This document shows positions 10,507 to 22,330 of a DNA stretch of 64,000 nt, one piece after another. Source of the stretch: Lithodes maja (lineage: Eukaryota; Arthropoda; Malacostraca; Decapoda; Lithodidae). The number at the start of each line of letters is the position of its first letter. Position 1 is the first letter of the stretch. The stretch is taken from contig JBAKBP010000185.1 of assembly GCA_037953745.1 (NCBI GenBank), forward strand, positions 124,001-188,000, read 5' to 3'. The notes under the pieces were generated by a model that was given only the letters and a program-made list of their open reading frames with translations, had not been told where the DNA came from and ran no database searches. The position numbers and the translations under genes are program-made.

Positions 10507-11660
10507 TTAAATATCATAAAAAATACCGCAATCCAATAAATAAGATCGGTACTTAAAAACATCACCATCTTGGCCAAGAATTTCAGACAGGAAAAGGAAA
10601 TTAAAACCTACAGAGCATCTGGTAAATGAGTAATTACAACAAGAGGTTAGAATGTGGCTTACAGACAATACCTCGTCACACACAGCACACAACGGAGGGT
10701 GATCATTATGCAATATGTATTTGTGCGTCATATATGTGTGACCAATGCGCAACCTTGTGAGGACTACAGTACTTCCATGCGTCTACCAAAGTGAACGGGC
10801 GATAAGTCCCAAAGCTTCACAAAAGGGTGAATAGCTTCAAGTTTTTGGTTAGTGCTAGTGAGGGAAGACTACCTCAACTGCCACCTCCCCTGAATCAGCG
10901 ACCGGATACTGCATTTCAAATCCTACGAGGGGATAGAGAACCGGCCCTCACACTCCTGTACAGCCTCCTTTGTAGCTGTGTCCGCCTCCTCATTGCCCTG
11001 GATCCCCACAAGAGCTGGGACCCAACAGAAATGAATCATTCTGTGTCTAGATGCTAAGCGATAAAGCAATGCCTGGATGTCCTGAACTAATGGGTGAACA
11101 GGGTAGTAAACTTTAATGGCAGAAAGAACACTCTGTGAATCAGTGTAAATAGTGAAATCCGTTCCAGTGGAGTCGCTTGCCACTTTCAAAGCTTGGATAA
11201 TGGCATACACCTCTGCAGTAAAGACATAGGCAACCCCAGGAAATCGAGCCAGGCGAGTGGTGTCCTTAAAAACAACCGCACAACCCACACCTGATGCAAT
11301 TTTCAACCTATCAGTGTACAATGCTGAAGTAGATTTATGGACTTGGAAGTGATCCAGAAACATGGCCTTTTCCGCAACTGGAGATAATTTTGCTTTGTAA
11401 TTGGGAAGAATGCATACTGACGGAGAGGGTAGAACCCACGGAGCAAACGAGGGGAACTTTACCTCCCTTATAAAAGCAGAGTTCAAATGAGTGTCACTCA
11501 ACACTTCCATCATGCGAATCTGGAGATGCTTGGGGAAGCTTTTACGTGCCTCATACCGTGGAAGGAAACGGCTATCGGTAACCGAGCGATAAGCAGGATT
11601 ATCAGAGGAACTGCGAATTCTACACATTAAACGTAATCCAAGCTTTTCCCTACGGTTCAT
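10507..11660 (-). pseudogene. Non-LTR retrotransposon C-terminus with RNase H domain
   Basis: The main frame (10923-11660, 245 codons) reads, on the minus strand, 'GVGCAVVFKDTTRLARF', 'VFTAEVYAIIQALK', 'FTIYTDSQSVLSAI' and 'FCWVPALVGIQGNEEAD': the D-E-D-D order of a type I RNase H as found in I, R1 and LOA-type LINEs. The usual 'WVPSHVG' His is changed (ALVG). After a frame break, 10507-10752 reads 'RIGHTYMTHKYIL...PPLCAVCDEVLSVSHIL', the C-terminal Cys/His motif that follows RNase H in these elements. There is no RT upstream, so it is 5'-truncated near 11.68 kb, as is typical of LINEs. Frame break plus truncation make it inactive. Confidence 0.85.
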
Positions 11661-11784
11661 TATCCAACCCAGTTTGGCTACTAAAAGTTAAAGTAAAATA
11701 TCAGAGTCCTATAATAACCACTCTTACAACCCGGACAAACAGAGGCTGAAAACAATGTGCACATGTATAGACACCAGCCATCCT

Positions 11785-13010
11785 TTAAGGCCGGTTCACA
11801 CGGACAAGTTGTTGTCCACCGTCCCTTGAGGGCTGACAATTGGAAGGAAAATCTCGCCGGGGTGTCATATTTCACTGGGGAATTCAGGAAACCAACTGGT
11901 TGGTTTTTTGGACATTCACAGCCCTCTGTCCACTGCGTATATCCGATACAATGACTTGGCCGCCTTTTTGGCCACCTTTCGTACCACACGAAAAACAAAA
12001 GACGTTGAGTAATGCGTGTTTGTTTACATTCATACCATTCCACTTCAAGAAACAAAAACTATATATTAAGCAGGTCATATACGAAGAAGATATATGATAC
12101 TATTCTGAGATGATAAGAAGAAAGAAGAGGTAAAGATAATAATTACAGAAATATGAAAAGAAGGATACAAGTCGGTCAACTCATTCACTTGATAATAACA
12201 AAACAAATAGGGAGGCAATCTCACTAACCTAACATCAACCAGTCGTGTATACCACTATATCCCAAGCACCAACAGACGCATTAGGTTTATCTTAAGTTTA
12301 TTCTTAAGTATGTCTGCCATAACAAAATGCATACGATCTTGTAAGTTTGTACAATATCCATTGTTAATATTTTACTATAGCTTGCCATCGTCCATTTTCT
12401 TTTAATTGCTCCCATCATGATTGTATAGCCTGGGCCTACCATTCGCGACGACTTTGCTTTTTGTTCTTGTCTGATTATAATATTTTGTTAGATTAACCTA
12501 ACTTAACTAACCTAATATAATTATATATAACAAAAATAACAAAATAAAAATATAAAATACTTCGGATCCGAGGAGGATCGAACGCTTGTTTTCCTGTTCA
12601 CGAGATATAGCCCGTACTGACTGAGCTACGAACGACATGTCAATTATGGTGTGAAGGCTATCTTTAAACACGGTTGGGCTGCGGGAGTGACCATTGAAGA
12701 AGGCGTGGGGTGGAACAACTAGAGCTACCTCGTGTATTTATCTCGCCCCTGCTCATTATAACCATCACCCTGCACCCCTGAGACCCTCTACACACATGAG
12801 TGGTCCAAATATGCACTCATATCACTATGTAAATTGATACATGTGCTTTCTGCTTGGCAATTCTCCGTCCACAATCCCTACCTTTGACTTGGCTCTCCCG
12901 TGTGAATACTTTTTTAATTTCGCCAGGAATTTTACAGCAACTCTCCCCCGTCCTGGAAGGACGGGGGTTGAGAATTGGAAACAAAAACTGTCCGTGTGAA
13001 CCGGCCTTTA
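11785..13010. mobile_element. Harbinger-like MITE with TTA target duplication
   Basis: Inverted termini AGGCCGGTTCACACGGACA at 11788 and, read in reverse, AGGCCGGTTCACACGGACA ending at 13007, flanked by TTA at 11785-11787 and 13008-13010. Three-bp TWA duplications are typical of PIF/Harbinger elements. Body 1220 bp without transposase; it holds a tRNA-like segment. Assignment to superfamily rests on the TSD and terminus only; a hAT or P-like origin is less likely. Confidence 0.75.
12561..12636 (-). repeat. tRNA-like pseudogene inside the MITE
   Basis: On the minus strand 'GTAGCTCAGTCAGTACGG' resembles tRNA box A and D-arm and 'GCGTTCGATCC' resembles box B, about 40 bases apart. The T-arm and acceptor do not pair well, so this is a tRNA-derived relic rather than a working gene. 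Confidence 0.4.
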
Positions 13011-14062
13011 GAGTAAGTATTTTGTATACTGGATTATAAAATGCTATTGCTCTTGGTAATTTATTATATGAAACTTTACAATTCTATCATTATTTTCTTT
13101 GATAACAGTATTATACAAATTTAAATGTAGCCAACTATGGTACCGGTAATTAAAACATTTCAATTGTGAATTTACATTATATTTAATTCAAATACCATAT
13201 CAATAATTACACCGCATGATATTAAAAATATACAGTAAACAATGGTAAAATTTTCAGTAATCTCATGCAAGTCAATAAAATTATTGATGCACACAGTAAA
13301 GGTGAATTTAACATTAATATTATACTGTTACACTCTAACCTAACATATATGTGACCTACTAAGTGTGGCTTGTATTTGTGCGAGACCGAGACTGAAGACT
13401 GCTAACTTAAGGGGGTATTACTTGCTTTTTCTGGACCCCCTTCTTCCTCATGTTTAGCATATTAATTTTGAGGTTTTAAGAACTTCGTTCCATTAGTTTG
13501 GCGATTTTGAAACCTTTCGCCTCATCTTTTTGTCAATATTAAAGCCTTTCGTGCCCTTTAGGTGTCGATTTTTTCCTGGCGAGCCTCTAATTTTAGAAGA
13601 AATCGGCCTTCGGCCGGGACATTTTTCGGCTGAAAAATGTACACATTTATCTTGAAAGGGGGTCTAGGGGGTGTTTTTCTAAGCTTGATGGAAGTCTAGC
13701 GAGGAAACTAAATAATAAATAAATAAATATACATGTATAGACCAAAAACCAAGCACTACCACACCTTAAGAGCCACAAAGTTATCAAAATAATGTATACA
13801 GTCATCTTCAAGTCAAACTACTCCACTTATCTATAATCCATTCATAATAGGTAGGCCAGAAATTGTGACCTTTATCCTCTGTAACTCAAAGAGGACTAGA
13901 GCAAATGGGCTGTAGATTCCCAAGCCTATTTCTTGGGTCACTCTTCTCAAATGGTAGATATATTAGCTCGATTACTCTAATCCTTCTTGAGTTATGAGAG
14001 GGTCGGGTTGGGATTTCTGGCTTACCTATAATGAACAGGATATATACAAGGATTTTTAGTAA
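13011..14062. other. No gene
   Basis: AT-rich intergenic DNA with stops throughout; nothing recognised. Confidence 0.5.
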
Positions 14063-14730
14063 CAAGTATTGAACAGTTGTTGTTGTTGTTGTTGCTGTTC
14101 CCCAAGCTGCCTGGCTAAACAGCTGAGGGGCACAGGGCCTTAGGTGGGGCTTTGGTTTCCCGGGCATTTCCGCACCCTCCTTAGCTCCCTGCCTTGGAGT
14201 GGCTTCGGTCACCCGGGCTTTAGTGGTAAGCAGGGAGGGTTTTGTGGGGGCGCTCGTTTATGGCCTTGGCCTTGCTCGAGACCTTGGGGCTGTTCGGCCA
14301 GACAGCCTGGGGAACAACAACAACAACAACAACAGCCCCAAGGCCCCGAGCAAGGCCAAGGCCATAACCGAGCGCCCCCACAGAACCCTCCCTGCCGACC
14401 ACAATAAAGCCTGGGTGACCGAAGCCACTCCATGGCGGGGAGCTGGAGAGGGTGAGGAAACGCCCGGGAAACCAAAGCCCCACCCAGGGCCCTGTGCCCC
14501 TCAGCAATTATGAAGAGAAAGTTGAGGGGCAAAGGAAAAATGTGACGCTTTGGCTTCCAATCTTGGTAGATTGGGAGGTCAATCCACGGAAGAGACACTT
14601 GGCACTTGAGATCTAGAAAATATATAAGTAGAAGGAACAGTCAGAGTAAGCTATGGGTATGGCAGAGATCGCTCAGTTCTCACTCTGATAGACCAGCCCA
14701 TCACCAATGTTGAACCAAGTATTGAACAGT
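14063..14730 (-). mobile_element. CAA-tailed SINE, minus copy, with 15 bp TSD
   Basis: Flanked by caagtattgaacagt at 14063-14077 and 14716-14730. The (GTT)n at 14076-14095 is the CAA tail read on the opposite strand; the 5' end near 14715 matches the 5' end of the 2641-3043 copy to within about 12 bases. It is interrupted by the plus-oriented copy at 14123-14331. Together with 2641-3043 it defines a ~400-425 bp family. Confidence 0.8.
14123..14331 (+). mobile_element. 5'-truncated CAA-tailed SINE nested in the minus copy
   Basis: Plus-oriented segment from 'ctgaggggcacagggcc' to 'ggggaacaacaacaacaac', inserted inside the opposite-strand copy, with 'aacag' on both sides as a possible short target duplication. 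The pair creates a strong hairpin of about 200 bp arms. Confidence 0.7.
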
Positions 14731-17596
14731 AAAAGGTAAAGATTAAATAATTACATTGGCTACTAAATAATTATACTCTACTTGATCATGTGAATTTTAT
14801 GATGTAGTCCTATCTGGTAACAGGAACCATGCAGGAGAATGTACAGTTAGGACGAAGTGGCTAATGTAAACCAATTGCAAATTTTGGTTAAGATTCAGAT
14901 ATCACAATAATGCAAATTGTCACTGTCTACACAATAAGCCAATAACTCAACATTGGGTTAAACAAAGTAAGTAAAGTCTTAAGTGACAGGCCAACACTGT
15001 AACTATGCAAACCTTTTGTTATAAATATTAATCATAAAATATACTCCACCCTTCTCACAGCTGATCGTCATTGGCTCAATTTATAATACAGTAATCCCCT
15101 CCAGCTTACTGATGTGAGTCACGTGATTTGGAGGTTTTTCCAAAAGTCTAGTCAGGTAAATCGTATCACTAAAACTTTAGAAATTTGGAGAAAAACCCAT
15201 CATGCGATTTGCGTCAAATTTTCGCTAGGAGTAAGGCTTTATGACCTTGAGTTTGGTAAACATGTGACAACGCTGTAAGACGAGTAAACCCACGCGGGTT
15301 CCTTTTTGCAACAGTGGGCGCCCAGCACCCAAGCAGTTAGTTTGTACCTCAGTCCCTTTATATATTAGTCCCCACCTCCCGCCATAGTGATTTGGCAATG
15401 AAAATACTTTTAGATAGTTTGGTGTTTGTGAAACAAGTGATTCTTTTATGTATGCATATATTGTGAATTAATATAGGAACTATTATGGAATACCTTTGTG
15501 TTACGTGACCGTTAACCGGCTGATGAAAGGTATGAAAATGGATTATTTCTTGGGAGTCTTTTGCTGGGGACCCCTCATGGTCCTTGGTCTTCTCCTGGGT
15601 GACCTAGTTGTGTGTCACCTTTTAATTTATATATTGTTTTGTTGTTTCTGTTCGGGCTCTGTCACAAGTCGGCCAGCCCCAGCTATATGGCATGTGCCTG
15701 AGTATTATATACATACATACAACATAAATTTTCCACATTACTCAATAACTATTGATGACAAATTCTGATTGCAACGTTGGATAGACCGTAATTTTATTTT
15801 TTGTATTATTTCAAAAGAACTCTCATAGGGCTGACCCGAAGGATTGTATCAAGATGGACAAATAATCAAGCAAGATTAATAAGGAAGGGCAGAAGGTGAA
15901 CAAATCTAGGAAGGTGAAGACACATAGACATTTCTCGCCATTTCACCAGTTCAGCCGGACCACATGAGCAGAGCTCTTATAGGGCAGGGCCGAAGGATGA
16001 GGCAAGAACTGCTACACTGCAAAACCAACCAAGAAGTGATTAGGGTGAAGAATAAGAGATCAGCTCTAAAGTAGAAAAAAATCACAGCGAGATGCAAAAA
16101 ACTGCACTACTGAGGGGAATCGAGTCAGCTTGGCCGCAGCAGCAACATCCGTAAAGAAAACTTCTTATTTTATCTATATATATATACTGTATAGTCTTAT
16201 ATCTTACAACGAAAATAGGATAAGATGAAGTCCGAACAAAAATGAAAACTCTTATTTGGGATCAATTTCAACTATCTTCCTTTGCTTTTTTTGTGTTTTT
16301 TGCTTTGGTTAAGTTATATTATGGCCTTTCCTCTTTTTCTTCAAGTATAATACATTACAGTAGATACAATTCTTGCGAGTTAAAACAGAGCGATAATATA
16401 TGTTTTCATTCCTGGGGCCATAATATAAACTGCACACAAATTGCCAGATTTTGTTTTCTTTTTCACATTACTAAATAACTATTGACGATAGATACATTCT
16501 GATTGCACCGTTGGAAAGACTGTGAAGAATACTTATTTCACATAAACAAACCTATAGTCGTCGATCATATATAAAAAATATGACATGATGAATTCTGAAC
16601 AAAATTGGTAAGTATATTCGGAGTCAATTTCAACAATCTTCCTTTGTTTTTGTGTCTTATTAAGCTATGTTATAGTATGGTCTTTCCTCTTTCTTTTCAT
16701 GTATAATAAATTACAATAGATGCGATTCTTGTGGGTTAAAACGGAGTGATAATATATGTTATAGGTCACACGGCCAGCCTGAGAATCACAAGTAGAGTCA
16801 AAGGGAGTGGAAATTATCTTATTAATTTCTAGCAAGCATGAGAGGGTTAAGCATTCGGACAAAATAAACTTCATTATTCAGCTTCGAAGGCTACTCCACA
16901 CACCACCGACAACCAATCATGTTCAATCATAATCCTACTCATGATGGTTGGATTGGCTGCCAAGTTAATTTAAACAGAGTATAGTTAAGGCTTATAATGG
17001 TACAAAGAGATATGTAAATAGAGAAATTATATTCTGATCTGTAAAACAAAAACAAAAAACAGGTATGCCGCGCTACAGAGTCTTATAAATTAAAACGAGC
17101 CTAAAAGCTAAGTGATAAAATGCCATTGACAATACAAAAGTAAATATTGTTTTTAATGAGGTAGGTGCATGTCTGGAAAATATTAAAAAAGGAAAGACTA
17201 TGAACAATTTAGGTAGCAAGAATAAAGGAAAGAGAATGATAAAAAATAGGAAGGAAAGGTGAACAAAAAGGAATGTAATAGTGGATAAAAAAATTACTAT
17301 AGAGCAGGCAAGAAAATTAGTCCAGAAAGAGGGGGAGGAAAAGGTGACTAAAAATAAAATAAAAATAAATACACAAGTATATAGCAAAAGGAAAAATTCA
17401 GGAAAGAAATTGAACAAAAAGGTAAACAGCAAAGTAGAGAATATTCATAACGAACTACAGGTCTCCCTCAATATCCGATGCCCTGATTTACAATATCATT
17501 ATAGGTTTTTAGGCGTTTGTATTTGGGTTTTGGCTGGTCCGAGACAGTATCGCCATTTACCCCATTCATTTTAGGCTTTGCTATAAGATTTTTCTA
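14731..17596. other. No gene; diverged direct duplication
   Basis: AT-rich DNA. About 16215-16400 and 16578-16760 are a diverged direct duplication ('caatttcaactatcttcctt' / 'caatttcaacaatcttcctt'), and a related piece ('aataactattgatgacaaat') occurs near 15745. A shorter pair, 'catagggctgacccgaagga' (about 15827) and 'tatagggcagggccgaagga' (about 15978), also recurs. No coding signal. Confidence 0.55.
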
Positions 17597-17818
17597 TTAA
17601 CCCGGGAACTGCAGGAAGACTCTTAAGAGTTCCCCCGGCGGACTGCGGGAAGACTCTTAAGAGTCAGGGGGAAAAATAATTTAAAACACCGATTTTTTTT
17701 TTTTTTGCCCCTGGGCCATGCCAAATATCACTCCTCCACCTCCCCTCCTTCCCCAGTTTCCTCCCCTCCTTCAGTTATCACCTATTTTCCCTGTTGTTGT
17801 TGTTGTTGTTGTTGTTCC

Positions 17819-20530
17819 CTAAGCTGCCTGGCCGAACAGCCCCGAGTCCCTGAGAAAGGCCATGGCCACGATCGGGCTTTCCCACAGAGCTCTCATTGAG
17901 TGTAGATTGTGTTGTTGGCGTAAGTGGTTGTGTGAAATGCAGTCTTCTATGATGTGTTTAATGGTATGGGGTGCTGTGTTACATCCCGGGCAGGCGTCGA
18001 CAACGGAGTCATCCAGTCTCTTCTGATAGCTCAGGAGAGCTGGATGGTGTCCGCATCTCAGCCTGGCCAGGTGGACTCTGTCCTCGCGAGGAAGGGAGGA
18101 TTCGGAAGGATGGATTTCGGGAGGTCGTGCATGCAGCTGCGTGTTGTCTGTGAGTGAGTGGATGGATCGGTGAGAGATATGAGTATGGATGTGCTTCTGG
18201 AAGTTGGTTCGGGGTGGGCAGGGAGGGAGAGAGGACAATAATTGTGTGTGATATCGTGTGATGGGTGTTGTTTTGATATTTCTTGGTGTCTGTGGGTGTG
18301 TTGCCATGTAGTTTAGTGGGTGGTCTTGGTTCGCGGAGGCTGCTGCCAGGAATTGAGTGTCTCTCATGTCCAGCTGGTCTTTGACTTTGAGGATTTTGGT
18401 TTCTTGATGTAGGTGATCTGTGGGTGCAGTAGCTGTGCAGCCTGTAATGATCTTCAGGGCTTTCTTTTGAATAGTCTGTAAGGTCTTATGATGTGTTTCA
18501 GCTAGGTTAGAAACCCAGGCTGGGCTTGCATATTCCATCACTGATCTTATGTATTGTTTATATACTGTGGTGGTAGTTTCTTTGTTGTGTCCAAATTTTG
18601 TGTGAGCAAGTGACCTGAGGGCGTTAAGTCTGGGTGTCAGTTTCTTTTTAATGTTTGTGGTGTGCTGTTTGAATGTCATACGAGTATCATATGTTACTCC
18701 TAGGATTTTGGGTGTGTGTGTATGTGTTAGGGGTGTGTTGTTTATGGTGAGTTGAGGGATGTATTCGTGTTCTCCTGTCCAACTTGTGAGCAGGGTTGCG
18801 GTGGATTTGGCTGGGGCTAGATTAAGTCTGTTTGTAGTGCACCAGCCATGTAGTGTGTTGAGATAGGGTTGAAGGAGATCTGTTGCTCTTTTTGGGTCAT
18901 GGTGTGTGCATGTGAGTGTTATGTCATCTGCATAGGAGGCTAAGTTTATTTGGGGCGTATTGGGTGTAGTTATATCGTGCATGTACAGATTGAAGAGTGC
19001 GGGCGATAGGACGGATCATTGTGGGACTCCGTTTGGAAAGTTTCTGATTTTAGATGACTGACCGGCAAAAGATACGTGTGCACATCTGCCTGCAAGGAAG
19101 TTGGCAAGCCACCTTTTTGTGTTGTTGTGCATGTTTGTGTTGTAGATTTTGTTTGTTAGGTTGTGGCGGGGAATGGCATCGAAGGCTTTACTAATGTCGA
19201 GTGTGGCTAATAGTGATCTGTGTGGTGGTCTAGCTGAGTTGATGCCGTCGAAAGCTCTTTGTGTAAGGTCTGTGAGAAGAGTGTTTGTGGAGTGCAGTGG
19301 CCTAAAGCCATGTTGTGTTGGAGCTAGGGGTAGGTCAGGTGTAATTAGTTGTAATACTAGGCGTTCCATGACTTTGGAGGGGGAGCAAAGGAGTGTGATG
19401 GGGCGGTGCGAGGAGGGTAGCGTGGGGTCTTTGTTGGGTTTGGGGAATGTGATGATGATACCATGCTTCCAAATGTCTGGTATTGTGTTGTGTGAATAGC
19501 TGTAGTTTGATATGTTAGTGAGTGCTTGTATGCCTTGTGGTCTCAGGTGTCTGAGGTGTATGTTGCTTATGTTGTCTAGGCCACAGGCGGGTGAGTGCTT
19601 GAGATTGTTGATGATATGCTTTGTCTGGTGATTGGTGAAGGGTGTATAGTCAGGGTCTGTGGGAAATTGTCTCTTACGTCGGATGACACGTCGGTCGTCT
19701 TTGTGAGGTTTTAGGTGGCTGACATGTGAGAAGTGATTGATGAGAGTGTTTGCTTGTTGTTTACATGAAGGAGTAGAGTCTGTTGTTGTGATTGCAGCAT
19801 GTGATTGTGTTGTGTTGCTGTTGGAAAGTGTGATGCTGTTTAGTGTTTTGTAGAGTTTTTTGGGGTTTGTTTTGTGATCAAGTGTTTGTAGGAAGTTATT
19901 CCAATTTAGTTTTTGTTGTTCTTGTATTTTGTTGTTAGTTTGGGTGTTGAGTGCTTGAATTTGTTGTGTGATGTCTTGTGTGTGGGGTGCTGGGGAGTGT
20001 TTCAGTATGTCGCATTGTCTGATGAGGTTTTGAATTTCTGGTGTGAAGTTGGGGTTGTGTCTTTTTCTGTTACCTCTTGGAATGTGTTTCTTGTCAGCGT
20101 TTTGGATAGTTTTATTGAGTATGTGTACAGCATTGTTGATGTTAGTGATGGGTGTACTGTTTAGAGTTGTGAAGTGTTGTTCTGTCTCATTTGTGAATGC
20201 TTCCCAGTTAGCTCTTTTATAATTGGTGTATGTGTGTTTGTGGCTAGCTGGGGTGAGTCTGGTTTTGGTGGTGATAATGATCGGGAGGTGGTCAGAGCCT
20301 AAGGTTCTGACCACCCTCCAGGATGTTGTGTGGGCGAGTTCTGGGGAGCAAAAGGTGATGTCTGGAGATGATGGGTTATAGAGGGCTTGGTGAGGAATAT
20401 GGGTATGTTGATGGATGTCGTTAAGGATGATGAGGTTATCGGTTTGGTTTTGTAGTACCAGCCCTCTGTCTGTGTCGGGGTTGTCGACAAACCAGGCCGA
20501 CGTCTTGGCGTTGAAGTCACCACCCAGGAT
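17819..20530 (-). pseudogene. LINE endonuclease C-terminus, RT and C-terminal domain, one nonsense codon
   Basis: Reading from 20530 down, one frame gives 'IILGGDFNAKTSAW' (endonuclease catalytic Asp/Asn), 'TLGSDHLPI' (the SDH motif), then the RT: 'FPKPNKDPTLPSSHRPITLL', 'LATLDISKAFDAIPRH' (motif A Asp), 'NFPNGVPQ'. A single TGA at 19016-19018 sits where GVPQGS normally has Gly. The same frame continues to 'SYADDITLTC' (catalytic Asp pair), 'ILGVTYDTRMTF', 'IRSVMEYASPAW' and a Cys/His C-terminal motif ('CPGCNTAPHTIKHIIEDC'). Upstream, a frameshift near 20585 separates the endonuclease start ('IPVHPSPNIPYST'). The clade is Jockey-superfamily by motif style; exact clade uncertain. Confidence 0.88.
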
Positions 20531-20628
20531 GATGTGTGGGGTGTGTGGGGTGTTTGTGATGTGTTGTAAGTGTGATCTGTATTAATTTGGTACTGTAGGG
20601 GATGTTTGGGGAGGGATGTACAGGTATA

Positions 20629-20631
<3 letters not shown>

Positions 20632-20682
<51 letters not shown>
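20632..20682. repeat. (TA)n microsatellite
   Basis: About 50 bp of alternating TA inside the truncated 5' region of the LINE. Confidence 0.95.
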
Positions 20683-20687
<5 letters not shown>

Positions 20688-21166
20688 ATCTATTGCCTGA
20701 CGCCGTGATCCCCGAAGGGGTGGCCACGAACGAACCGCCCCCATGCACCTCTGTCCCCAGTCGACTGACGCCCCTCCCCCCAACCAGCACCGCCTTCATT
20801 CATGTACTGTATGTGTTTATGATGGTTATGTTGGAGTTGTTGCCAGTGCGTATTTTAATTGACTGTATTTCTGTTATTCCCTTTTCCTGTGGTCTATTTT
20901 CGTGCTAACATTAGCGAGTTGGTAGCAGGGCATTGTCATCACTGTTAGCAATCGAGTGCAAGAGAGAGAGAGAGAGTATCGATCGACAGTCTCTCTCCTG
21001 AAGTGGAGGAAAGTGGTGGGCTGGGAGGTGGCCTCAGCCATACATTGTGTAACTCCCGGCCTGTATCGCCGATTTTGACCATCCAAACGCTGTTTCCACT
21101 TGTTTTATTGTTGTAACAGGTTAATACCTTTATAATCAACCTATAATAGGCGCATATGGATAAGTA

Positions 21167-21653
21167 TTAACACCTTACGAGCGGCCTAGGCGGTAATTTA
21201 TGTGTACCGCCCAGCGGGGTGTTTTTACCCTAAATAGGGTTGTTTACGTGATCATTTTCATGCCTAAATAAGACCCAGAGCGTAAAACAAGTATCTATCC
21301 CTCAAAGGGCATAAACAGAGCTTTCCAATGACACCCCAACCATCCTTGTACGACCGCTGGTTTTCTTGCAACGATCGCGCAACACAAGTGCAAAAACCAT
21401 GTAATTAGGTAGTTTCCCTACATAATTCCCTGTGTAGCGAGTGCGTGAGGGTGGGGGAGGGTGGGATTCATGTCAGTAGGTCCGCCGCGGTGGTCTGGAG
21501 CAGTCATACGCTTGCTACTCTCCTCCCACCACTTATCTCTCTCTCTCAGCAACATTACGTGGTGAAAATGGCACACGACATAAGTTGTGAACCGCCACTT
21601 AGTCCATATTTATTTCACACGACATAAGTTGCGCACCGCCAAAGAAGGGTTAA
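21167..21653. mobile_element. TTAA MITE family 2 nested in family 1
   Basis: About 483 bp between TTAA at 21167-21170 and 21650-21653, absent from other family 1 copies ('aagtattaatgatattta' at about 2237). Termini are TTAACACCTTACGAGCGG and, in reverse, TTAACCCTTCTTTGGCGG. Internally 'cacacgacataagttg' occurs twice (about 21570 and 21617). No ORF of interest. Confidence 0.8.
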
Positions 21654-21786
21654 TGCTATTTATTGTAAAATAAATATTTTAGTGATGGGAACAGCTCAAA
21701 TACGTCAGCACAGTTGTGTGGTGTCTCATACCCCCCATGCGCACTTCAGAGGTTAATGATCGGGTTTTCAGGAACGTAACCCAATA

Positions 21787-22330
21787 CTGTAGTAAATTGA
21801 GGGAGACCTGTATACTAATATAATTGAGGGGGACCTGTATACTAATATAATTGAGGGAGACCTGTATACTAATATAATTAAGGGAGACCTGTATACTAAT
21901 ATAATTAAGGGAGACCTGTATACTAATATAATTGAGGGAGACCTGTATACAGTAGGGTCTCACATAAAACGAGTATATGGTCGATAAACGAGGGCGTTTT
22001 ATGCGATTTCGTTTTATGTGAACACAGCATTTTGGTGGCCCAATATCATCAATGTTCACTGGAAGCGTAAATTTCCGTCAGGAGCGTACGATATTTCGGC
22101 GTTCTATATGAAAGCGTACGATATTTCGGCGCTCTATATGAAAACTCCTCGGATTTGCCCCACTTTGGCGGCGGACTCGTTTTATGTGATCACATTCGTT
22201 CTGATCGAAAATTAAATATTAATATTTTAGGTCGCTCGTTTTAATCGAGACTCGTTTTATGCGAACACGTTTTATGCGGGACCCTACTGTACTAATATAA
22301 TTGAGGGAGACCTGTATACTAATATAATTG
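21787..22330. repeat. 27 bp minisatellite, split by a MITE
   Basis: About five to six units of 'ctgtatactaatataatt' plus 'gagggagac' (27 bp) from 21787 to 21949 and again from 22292 to about 22330, interrupted by the MITE at 21950-22289. Confidence 0.9.
21948..22291. mobile_element. Tigger/pogo-type MITE (CAGTAGGG family), copy 1
   Basis: 340 bp (21950-22289) with termini CAGTAGGGTCTCACATAA and, in reverse, CAGTAGGGTCCCGCATAA, flanked by TA. CAGT-starting termini with a TA duplication fit pogo/Tigger-type Tc1/mariner elements. Inside are inverted and direct repeats of 'cgttttatgcga'. No transposase. Confidence 0.88.

Larger units (their letters stand above)
17793..20863 (-). mobile_element. 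Jockey-like LINE, 5'-truncated, CAA-repeat tail
   Basis: Minus-oriented non-LTR element. The tail reads (GTT)8 at 17793-17817 on the plus strand. The 5' side breaks down in (TA)n at 20632-20682, and 20690-20863 is unassigned. Target duplication is plausible ('attttccctgtt' left, 'gtatttctgtt' right) but imperfect. Confidence 0.75.
17597..21756 (+). mobile_element. TTAA MITE family 1, split by two later insertions
   Basis: Left piece 17597-17794 starts TTAACCCGGGAACTGC. Right pieces are about 20864-21170 and 21650-21756, the last ending with TTAA at 21753-21756. Removing the LINE (17.79-20.86 kb) and the second MITE (21167-21653) leaves about 0.61 kb, the family's normal length. The sequence is continuous across the first junction ('ccctgtt' then 'attcccttt', as in the uninterrupted copy). 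Confidence 0.85.

Noticed and set aside
13886..14598. Frames with poly-Asn, poly-Val or poly-Cys
   Set aside because: Products of the (CAA)n tails read in different frames.
17073..17432. 119-codon hydrophobic minus frame as a membrane protein
   Set aside because: It reads an A/T-rich strand giving Phe/Leu-rich translation; no start context, homology or repeat support.
21787..21947. CRISPR-like 27 bp repeats
   Set aside because: Head-to-tail identical units without spacers: a minisatellite.
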